Shown piece by piece: positions 17,707-25,500 of a stretch of 43,541 bases of DNA; position 1 is the first letter of the stretch, and every line of letters begins with the position of its first letter. The DNA comes from a virus. Where the stretch lies: the IMG/VR virus record IMGVR_UViG_3300043570_002973, positions 1 to 43,541 of that record; one strand, 5' to 3'. The notes below the pieces were generated by a model, which had not been told where the DNA came from, searched no databases, and saw only the letters and a program-made list of their open reading frames with translations. A program made the position numbers and the translations under genes.

Positions 17707-18611
17707 TGTGCCGTGCATCCCTTGCATATGCCTGTATAATTGCTGTTCACATGGTTTTCTACAATGCTTTTCCATGCTCCTGTATCTCTCAATTGTTTTA
17801 ATGATGACTTTTTCAAATCACCAATCACTGACACTTTACCAAAATCATTAAATGCACAATAGTAATAATTACCATCACTTCGTATAGCACCTCCGCTGCC
17901 AACTCCACATGGGCATACGCCAGAACGAGTTACTTCTTTAACCGCAACATCAACAATACCTCCGCGATTATCATTCACACGACCATCATGAACACATACA
18001 TTTTTCTTTGTGAATAATTTATATAGTACACGTTTAAATGCTGTATCAATATCATGCAAGTCCTCATTGCGTAACGTAATTTCAATTGGAACTTCAAGGC
18101 TCTGCAATGATTCTAATGTTGGAAAACATTTGGCAAACAAGTCTTTGCCTGTAAAGCGTTTAAAACTATCTGCGCCACTGCCATATAGAGAAACCGACAA
18201 GTTTAATTTTTTATGATGCTGTGGAATAGCATTTACTGTCCCATTGGTTGTCAACAGATATCCTTTTACGGACGGATGATTTTCCAAATAATCAAGGTAG
18301 GTTATTATATTCTTTACAAGAAGAGTTTCACCAATGACAGGCGTCAAGTCAAAATACTCTACACCAGCATCTATACAATCATCTACGACTTTTACAAACT
18401 CTTCATACGATAATGTAGGCAATTCATATGATTGCACATCTGGTATATCACCGCGGCAGCCACTGCATGCCAAGTTGCAACGATCAGTAAGTATAATGTT
18501 GATAAAACGTGAATTGTATGCGTCACTACGGTAATGGTCACCGCGTATTATTCCCCATGAGAAAGCACGATGATTGGATACCAGCAATAAGAATTCAACG
18601 AGGCTGTTCAT
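17700..18611 (-). CDS. Radical SAM/SPASM-like enzyme (paralogue B)
   Basis: This 303-residue protein has the radical SAM motif CNLACSGC at Cys45, Cys49 and Cys52, the strand FDLTPVIGE at about 87-95, and a C-terminal SPASM-like set (SGVCPCG, YYCAFND, Cys296-x-x-Cys299) ending in TAQW. It is homologous along its length to the product of 14892-15863 but diverged well beyond a recent duplication. The DNA here is less AT-rich than the other copy, which hints at separate histories. The start at 18611 gives a 17-nt overlap with the first gene of the cassette. The reaction is unknown. Confidence 0.87.
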   Translation of the reverse strand: MNSLVEFLLLVSNHRAFSWGIIRGDHYRSDAYNSRFINIILTDRCNLACSGCRGDIPDVQSYELPTLSYEEFVKVVDDCIDAGVEYFDLTPVIGETLLVKNIITYLDYLENHPSVKGYLLTTNGTVNAIPQHHKKLNLSVSLYGSGADSFKRFTGKDLFAKCFPTLESLQSLEVPIEITLRNEDLHDIDTAFKRVLYKLFTKKNVCVHDGRVNDNRGGIVDVAVKEVTRSGVCPCGVGSGGAIRSDGNYYYCAFNDFGKVSVIGDLKKSSLKQLRDTGAWKSIVENHVNSNYTGICKGCTAQW

Positions 18612-19332
18612 GGCCTTTCACAAACGGTCCAGGCAATAATATAGGCGGCCACAATTTATAAATGTCAGCTACATCTTTTGCGTTATCAAATAGTGTATCA
18701 TCTTTTACCGCATCATTTAGCATTTCAATTATAATGTCAATTTCTTCAACGCTATCAAGATCGCCCGCTTTTTGAAAATTAACCGATTCTGCTTTTAATT
18801 TTTCAACTGCATTATCATACTGTTGTAATAATAACAGCCATCCTCTATTCTTAATTTGTTGTAGTATTTCAGGAGTCTTATCAAGATATGCACTCAAGTC
18901 TTTAATGCCAAATGCTTCCATTGTATGAAGAACCGTTTCATCAATATAATCTTTAAGGCGATTGATATTTGCTTGTTGATCATCTATAAGATGAAAATAA
19001 TCAGATACTTTTTTAACATGAGAATCAAAGCGCATTTCATTTTCAACTATATCATCTGCATATTTTTCACAGCATTCGCGCAAATCCATTGTCGTAGAAT
19101 CATAATATGAATTGCCAAAAAATGTTTTGATATAGTATATTTTGGTATCTGGAAAAGTAACACGATAACTCGTGTTTTCAACGGAATCAATCAAATGAAG
19201 AGTATTTTCATTTATCAATTGCTGTGTATTTTTCTTTATAAGAAGATTATACTTAACCTCGTCATTAACAAAGCAGACGAAACATGAATTTATACACAAT
19301 GCATCATTTATGTATCTTATATAATTAACCAT
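18595..19332 (-). CDS. Unrecognised 245-residue protein, possibly fibre-associated
   Basis: No enzyme family recognised. The N-terminal part is beta-rich (residues 1 to about 75), the middle is helical and probably coiled-coil (about 85-220, many Asp, Glu, Lys and Gln), and the C-terminus ends IYKLWPPILLPGPF followed by a charged tail. A short tryptophan- and proline-rich ending after a helical acidic region reminds me of small accessory proteins beside fibre or tail genes, so it may belong to the fibre module rather than to the sugar cassette. It is the first gene after the small virion gene at 19368-19988 and overlaps the radical SAM gene by 17 nt. No clean TATAAATA precedes it, only TATATATAA-type sequence. 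Confidence 0.6.
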   Translation of the reverse strand: MVNYIRYINDALCINSCFVCFVNDEVKYNLLIKKNTQQLINENTLHLIDSVENTSYRVTFPDTKIYYIKTFFGNSYYDSTTMDLRECCEKYADDIVENEMRFDSHVKKVSDYFHLIDDQQANINRLKDYIDETVLHTMEAFGIKDLSAYLDKTPEILQQIKNRGWLLLLQQYDNAVEKLKAESVNFQKAGDLDSVEEIDIIIEMLNDAVKDDTLFDNAKDVADIYKLWPPILLPGPFVKGHEQPR

Positions 19333-19367
19333 ACTAATTATATATATGAATTGCCGTGAAGCTACTA

Positions 19368-19988
19368 TTAAGAATTGTAATAGTTTGCGTAATATAATTG
19401 TGTTTCGCCAGCTGAATCATATTTTACAGGTATGGTGTTTACAAATGCGCTGCCTGTGGTAACATCTGTTATATAAACAGTTAAATTGGGACTAACATTA
19501 CCCGGAGAATTAAGACCAAGCCATGCAATCTCGCGGCCCCATGTGCCAAATGTTGTAACGGTGCCATAACCAGTTAGTGTATATTGAAATACATAAAGAC
19601 TGCTACTATTTGCTTTCCATGTACTTAGTGTAAACTCAACATATACAGCTGCATTGTTGCTATTTCCATAATAACTAGCAATTTCTGGATCTGAAGTTAT
19701 GTTGTATTGAACTAATGTTGTATTGCGAAAGCCACCCCATGATATGTTGGTTGTGCCTGGTAAATTTTGAACACCACCGTAAAAGTGTGTAGTGCGTCTG
19801 TCGGCCGCGCTGGTACCTCCTCCGCTAACAGTTGTTGTGCCAGTTGTTGTCATTGCATTACGCAATGACAAAATACTAACATTGGCTGCTGCTGGAGCAT
19901 ACTGAACACCATCACTTAATGTATTATCAGCAGCTAAGCTTCGGACAGCCGTTACTGATAATGGACCAGTTATTGGAGTAGTTGGCAT
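19368..19988 (-). CDS. Small virion structural protein
   Basis: This 206-residue protein is rich in Ser, Thr, Gly, Asn and Tyr. It has a collar-like N-terminus (TPITGPLSVTAVRSLAADNT) and a beta-sandwich-like C-terminal part (YVFQYTLTGYGTVTTFG, PNLTVYITDVTTGSAF). The composition matches the fibres and it follows the S74 fibre gene by one base, so a virion fibre, tip or adaptor role is likely. I do not recognise a named family. Confidence 0.6.
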   Translation of the reverse strand: MPTTPITGPLSVTAVRSLAADNTLSDGVQYAPAAANVSILSLRNAMTTTGTTTVSGGGTSAADRRTTHFYGGVQNLPGTTNISWGGFRNTTLVQYNITSDPEIASYYGNSNNAAVYVEFTLSTWKANSSSLYVFQYTLTGYGTVTTFGTWGREIAWLGLNSPGNVSPNLTVYITDVTTGSAFVNTIPVKYDSAGETQLYYANYYNS

Positions 19989-19989
19989 A

Positions 19990-22287
19990 TTACTTTACTT
20001 TACTTTTTAACTCTTCAATTTCAGCTTTAAGTTCTTTAACACATTCAATAAGAAGTGCAACCATCTTATCATATTTAACTGCTTTACTACCATCATCACG
20101 AGTAGTTACAACCTCAGGCAATACTGCTTCAACTTCTTGAGCAATCACACCAATATCACGACCAGTGAATGTTGATTGTTTGTCATTCCAATCAAAGGAC
20201 ACCCCGTTAATTTGTGCCACCTTGTCCAATGGATTGGTAATGTTTGCAATGTTATCTTTATACTTGCGATCAGATGTACTAAAAGCAATAATATCACCTG
20301 TTGCATCAATTTGAGCTGCTTTTAAATTAGCGAAGTCACCGGTTAAATTATAAATCCCAATCCCACTGCCTCCTCGAGTATGTTCTATGTATGCAGCAGT
20401 TGCGCCACTACAATGTAAGCCAATTCCGGAATTTCCTGCTGTTGAATTACATACAATTCCAGCTGTTGAAAAGCTAGTTTGAGTATTATCCCATACATTT
20501 AGAGTACCAGATGTTCCACTTGAAGCAACGGTGATTGAACTGGTTGCAGCAATGCTTGTGCATGTAACTGCACCAGTACCACCACTTGTAGTAAATGCAT
20601 TTGCTGTAACTGTTCCACCAGTAGTGGTAATGTTTCCACTCGCTGAGATTGTTGTTGCGCCAGTTATTGCACCGCCAGCAGCCAAGCCTACGCCAGTAAC
20701 CAATCCACCAGCAGTAACCGCTCCGCTGGCAGAGATTGTTGTTGCGCCAGTTATTGCACCAGCATTTGAGATGCCACCACTGCTTGCATTAAATGATCCA
20801 CCTGTAATTGCACCAGTTGCAGTAATGGTTGAACTTGTAGTAATAGTTCCAGTTCCCGCAGCCAAGCCTACGCCAGTAATCAATCCTCCAGCAGTAATTG
20901 CTCCGCTGACAGAGATTGTTGTTGCGCCAGTTATTGCACCAGCATTTGAGATGCCACCACTGCTTGCATTAAATGATCCACCTGTAATTGCTCCGCTGGC
21001 AGAGATTGTTGTTATACCGCTAAGCGCTCCTGCAAAAGTTACAGCCTTACTGCTTCCAGTTACCGTAACAGCCGCAACTCCTCTGCCATCATAAATGATG
21101 GTGTTGTATGCAGTGGTAGTTGAGCCATCAGTTGCTGAGGCCGCTGCTAGCGCTAATGTTTGAGCAGGAACTGCATTTAATTGATTACCGTTTATTGTAA
21201 TGCCATTACTTTTAATTAAACCGGCGGTTGTTGTAATATTTCCGCTCCCAGCACTTAATCCTACACCGGTAACTGCACCACCAGTACTTGTTATTGATCC
21301 GCTTGTACTTAATACGCCTGCATTAGTTACCGTTAATTGCGCAGTGCTGCCAACCTCAAGAGTATCTCCTTTAAGCTTAGCTGTCGCAGTAATATTACCG
21401 GTTACACTATATGATGTTAAACCGCTGATAGCACCTCCAGAAATGCTTACAATACCATTGGTTAAAGTTGCACCGGTAATTGTACCGCTACTAGTAATTG
21501 CACCGTTAACATCTAATGCTACCGTTGGAGTTGTTTTGCCAATACCAACAAGACCAGCACTGTCAATACGCATGCGTTCAGCTAATGTTCCAGACGGGTT
21601 GCGTGTAGAAAATAACAATGCGCCTTGAACATTTGCGGCCGCAACCGTACCTGAACTAATGCACTCTATATTAGCTGCACTTAGAGGATTGGTACCACTA
21701 TGCCCTTGCCAATCAATTACACCTAAACTATCACCAGTTGTTATTACAGAAGGCGAAGCAATAGTACCACGACTCTTAGCAAATGCTAATATACCTGCTT
21801 GGGCATCACCCGTTGCAGCATATATCGACATTGATGCGCCTAAAGCAGCGGTTGTACCCACAGTGCTAATGTGAGGAGAAATAGTTGATGCAATAAATTT
21901 ATTATAAACAGGTAATGTTGCAGTGTGACCAACAATAAGATGCCCGTTTTCATCAACAATGAGCGGCGTAGCATCGCTGGTGACATCATTAACACGCAAT
22001 GCAGGACCAGCTCCTCGTTGAGTAATAAGTAAACCAGAACCTGCACTATTTGCACTGATTGTTAATGCATCTCCGCTTAAAACATCACTTCCACCAAATA
22101 TACTTGTAGCACCAGCTGATGTCCATGATGGAGCACCAGCACTCAAATTACTGCTTGCAAGACTACCGTCCAAAAGAACAATTAGTCCATTTGTTTTCTT
22201 TCGCCATGTATTAAATGTATCTGTAGTAACTACTCCAGATGCTTTGAGATCATTAAACGGCGTATATTCGGTAGTTGCAATAGGCAT
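19990..22287 (-). CDS. Tail fibre/spike with C-terminal S74 intramolecular chaperone
   Basis: This 765-residue protein ends in a Peptidase_S74-type intramolecular chaperone (about residues 669-765), with STSDRKYKDNI containing Ser672 and Lys677 as the expected self-cleavage dyad, then DIGVIAQEVEAVLPEVV and a C-terminal coiled coil (ECVKELKAEIEELKSKVK). In this family the domain drives trimerisation of a beta-structural fibre and is then cut off. The shaft (about 270-600) is made of short hydrophobic Gly/Thr/Ser repeats of the GAITGATTISASG type, consistent with a triple beta-helix. The DNA has a long direct repeat in this part. It overlaps the small coiled-coil gene by one base (TAATG). Confidence 0.85.
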   Translation of the reverse strand: MPIATTEYTPFNDLKASGVVTTDTFNTWRKKTNGLIVLLDGSLASSNLSAGAPSWTSAGATSIFGGSDVLSGDALTISANSAGSGLLITQRGAGPALRVNDVTSDATPLIVDENGHLIVGHTATLPVYNKFIASTISPHISTVGTTAALGASMSIYAATGDAQAGILAFAKSRGTIASPSVITTGDSLGVIDWQGHSGTNPLSAANIECISSGTVAAANVQGALLFSTRNPSGTLAERMRIDSAGLVGIGKTTPTVALDVNGAITSSGTITGATLTNGIVSISGGAISGLTSYSVTGNITATAKLKGDTLEVGSTAQLTVTNAGVLSTSGSITSTGGAVTGVGLSAGSGNITTTAGLIKSNGITINGNQLNAVPAQTLALAAASATDGSTTTAYNTIIYDGRGVAAVTVTGSSKAVTFAGALSGITTISASGAITGGSFNASSGGISNAGAITGATTISVSGAITAGGLITGVGLAAGTGTITTSSTITATGAITGGSFNASSGGISNAGAITGATTISASGAVTAGGLVTGVGLAAGGAITGATTISASGNITTTGGTVTANAFTTSGGTGAVTCTSIAATSSITVASSGTSGTLNVWDNTQTSFSTAGIVCNSTAGNSGIGLHCSGATAAYIEHTRGGSGIGIYNLTGDFANLKAAQIDATGDIIAFSTSDRKYKDNIANITNPLDKVAQINGVSFDWNDKQSTFTGRDIGVIAQEVEAVLPEVVTTRDDGSKAVKYDKMVALLIECVKELKAEIEELKSKVK
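20681..20991. repeat. Imperfect direct repeat in the S74 fibre shaft, 180-bp period
   Basis: The segments 20681-20811 and 20861-20991 are nearly identical over 131 bp at an offset of exactly 180 bp (60 codons), so the frame is kept. Shorter fragments of the same unit (the agagattgttgttgcgccag type) recur on both sides, for example near 20641 and 20999. The repeat encodes GAITGGSFNASSGGISNAGA and following residues. It is a likely site for length variation by recombination. Confidence 0.85.
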
Positions 22288-22535
22288 TAGATTATAGAAT
22301 TATTAACAGTATTTATCGTGATAAGATTTTGTATTTGCTCTGCCATTTGTGCATGCATTGCTTTAAGTGTGTCAACATCGTTTTGCAATGACGCTATTTG
22401 TGCATCCTTTTCAAGAAATGCTTTACGTCGTACCAACACGCTTTCATATGATGAAACATCAGTATTGATAATTGCATTTGTAGAAAGGTCTCTCTCCAAT
22501 GTTAAATTATCTTTTACTTTTAATCGCGCATTCAT
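22287..22535 (-). CDS. Small coiled-coil protein between fibre and baseplate genes
   Basis: An 82-residue protein with no recognised family. Residues about 28-70 (VLVRRKAFLEKDAQIASLQN and onward) form a heptad-like helix. It overlaps both neighbours by a single base (TAATG at each end), the tightest coupling in this part of the operon, so it is almost certainly real. By analogy to small proteins between baseplate and fibre genes it could be a linker, trimerisation factor or chaperone for the S74 fibre. That is inference only. Confidence 0.65.
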   Translation of the reverse strand: MNARLKVKDNLTLERDLSTNAIINTDVSSYESVLVRRKAFLEKDAQIASLQNDVDTLKAMHAQMAEQIQNLITINTVNNSII

Positions 22536-25500
22536 TATAATCCGGTTGTTGCAATTGCCTTAAGATTGGCTACACTTGTTACATCATAAGTATTGTTTGG
22601 CCCTGAAAGAAACACAATCTTAACTGCAAATGCTAAGAAATCATTTGCGGATGAATTGATTACAAATTCGCTTTCCGAAAAATCGTTTTCACTCGATGAA
22701 ACAGCAATTAAATTTGTTGGATTAACCAATGTCCATACAGTTGGAATATTTGCATTGCCATCATATACAAGTTTAATATAAACCGCAATGTTGGTATCAG
22801 CCGATGGACGATTTACGTCCATATAAACATTTAATTGGTTAGCTGGCTTATCAAGTTTAATAAGCTTTGTAAGATACCTTGATGTTGCTGCGCCTGCGTC
22901 AAATATTGTTTCTCCTACAACCGAATTGTTTATTTCATTCTTGATTGCAAGAAGTGAAACACGATCCAAGTCAATGACCGGACTTACATAATCACTATCC
23001 GTGGTTATGCTTGTTGTCAATGTTGTATTGGCCGCGCTTGCACTGGTTATTGCATAAACACTATTCAAATCATAATTTTCATATGCTTCAACTGGTGAAA
23101 CAATTGCATTAACTTCAGTGCCAAGAGTTAAGAGATTGTCAATATTTGTACTTGGAATATTTAAGTTACTTTGTGTAAGGTTAAATGAAGTTAGCGTAGC
23201 ACTATCAAGACTAACCGTAAAGTTGCTAGCTAATGTTGTATTTGATGATGAACCATTGCTTGTCCAAGCTGTATTGGTATTAAACCATGATGCGCTATCA
23301 TTTATTCCGTAACCTTTACCGCGTCCTGTGATGTTAACAGCAATCACTGCGCCAGTCGCCGGATCAACTGTAAGAGTTGCTGTAGCTCGTTTGTAATTGG
23401 TGCTTTCGCCAATGCTTGGATCAGCTCCAGCACTTGCATCATATGGCATTGGTAATGTTACGGTAGCAGTTGATGTAAATCCTGTATTAACACTATCAGT
23501 TTGGGCATTGACAGTAATCATAGACACACCATCATCAAGAACTGGATTAAAGGATAGACTGCCAGCTGGCGAGAATACCGCACGATTTATTTTAAACTTA
23601 AGGTCACGTGTTTGATCTGCACTCCATGTGCTGCCATTTTGACTCTTAAAGAATACACCAGCATAAACATTCTTGTTGATTGGTTTCTTAGGATTGCTTG
23701 ATACATCAAACCCATTGTTGTCCGCAACCCAAACTTTATAATTTGGATCGTTTGACATAATGACAAGCGCATATTCGGTATCTGCTTTAAGATATACCGG
23801 ATCGCTAAACTTAAAGTTTGTAGCAGCGGTAGAATCTTCAGAAGTACTTATAAGTTTTGTGCTGGAAATATTTCCAGCTGTTGCATAAGGATTCTTTGTA
23901 ACAACCGAGAAAGGAACAATCTTTTGTGTAGGGTATCCATTTTCCATTGTCACAATGTGAATAGTAACTGGACTACTACTACTTATTGCTTGGAAGTATA
24001 TGTCAACGCTTGTAAGAAACGCACCGGTTGATATATTGCTAAGCATAAAGCTTTGTGCCAATGGGTCATCCCATGTGACCTTTACATCAGTTTGATTACG
24101 TGATTCGGATACAGCAATGGTTTTAACTTGTGGAACGCGCGTTGTTATAATATCAGTTTGGTGCGTTTCAGATATACCAATTGCATTATAGTCTGCTTGA
24201 ACAAATGTAGTTACATCAGCTTCAATATTGCGTTGGCTATCAGTAAGTTTAAATGTACGAGAGCCAACCTTAAATTTCAATGAATCATTGTTTGGTAATA
24301 AGAATACACCTTCAATTTCGCCATAATCATTTGTAAGCAATTCTGACGGTGTAAAATCAAGAGCACCAGCGATTGCTCCTTTGTAATCACGCACCAGAGT
24401 GGTATCTTTAAAAGATACAAACGGAGTTGAGGCCGCATACGAACTTATATCAATTCCATCAAAGAAAGGATATACACGAGTTTTTGGCTTTAAACGCTTA
24501 GCGCGGAAATACACCTTGCGTGAACGCATAAATGGTATGAAGCTAACATCAATGATGCGGTCTTCTTTACGTTCAACAATATCAGTATATGTAAGAGTGG
24601 TAGATGTACCAGTTCTTTTTTGAACAATTGGAGTAGTTGTAACAATTTGTCGCATTTTAAATCCTTTAGCAGGATTAAATACACTATGTGGTTTACTTTT
24701 TGTTACAACTTTTTTACCAGTCCAAGTGGTTGTCCAGTTATTCCATACGGTTCCAACAATTGTATCTTTAACAACATTATCGTATGTACCAGTATTAACT
24801 ACAATTTTTGATAATGCAGTTGTTGTTACATCTTTCCATTCATCACTGCTAGGACTAAGTTCAATGTTTCCATTGTATGTAGTAACTTCATATGGGTTAA
24901 CACTTTCATAACTACTTGCATATGGTTGGTCAATCAATACAGCTTCGGTATAATTTAACGTAGCAATATTATCACCAATAGTAATACCTGTTTCTGATCC
25001 ATCCACTCTTTTAAAATCAACACGGCGTGTTGAGAAGGCTGGTCTAGCTATACCTTCATCAGGATCAATCGAACAATTATATGCTGCATTAAAGTTATCA
25101 CCAATGTTATGATTTGTAAATCCATCGGTCAATACTGCATTCTTAAATCGTGTGCCAAGTATATCTGTAATTACTTTATTTTGTGCAACGGTTTCAAGCT
25201 TTGACAATTCAGTATAAGTTTCAAGATTTGTTATTCTTGTCTCAAGTGAACCAATGTCGCGCATGGTATAGCGGCGGTTATCAATGTAATTTATTTTTAT
25301 ATCTGAAGTGTTATAAGTATATGCAGGAATTTCTAACGTATACAATGCCATGGTATTTGCCGAAGGTTTAGGTTCGGTTGGATATATTGCAGGCGTACCC
25401 TTTTCAATCTTAAATGATGCGTCGCTGCCTACAACAAGTCGGTCAATGCGTGGATAGTAAATTACACTTTTTGATAACAATGCACTGCCAGGATCAATCT

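Noticed and set aside
17707-17775. Longer N-terminus for the amidinotransferase (start at 17775)
   Set aside because: These 23 residues come from the end of the radical SAM gene read in another frame. The family-like start is Met at 17706, with a 7-nt overlap.
18017-18665. TATAAATT-like strings near 18020 and 18655
   Set aside because: They lie inside coding sequence with no start codon at the spacing seen for the other boxes. In AT-rich DNA such matches are expected by chance.
7626-19332. DNA base hypermodification as the purpose of the cassette
   Set aside because: No thymidylate synthase-like, nucleotide kinase, DNA glucosyltransferase or TET-like gene is seen. The late, fibre-embedded location fits a surface or virion role better.
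19333-19367. Promoter before the first cassette gene
   Set aside because: Only TATATATAA-type sequence is present, with no good TATAAATA match, so it is left unannotated.
20531-21628. Long plus-strand open frames (187 and 142 residues) opposite the S74 fibre gene
   Set aside because: They are antisense to a low-complexity repeat region. The products are Pro/Val/Ala strings with no start context, and the minus-strand S74 fibre explains the sequence fully.
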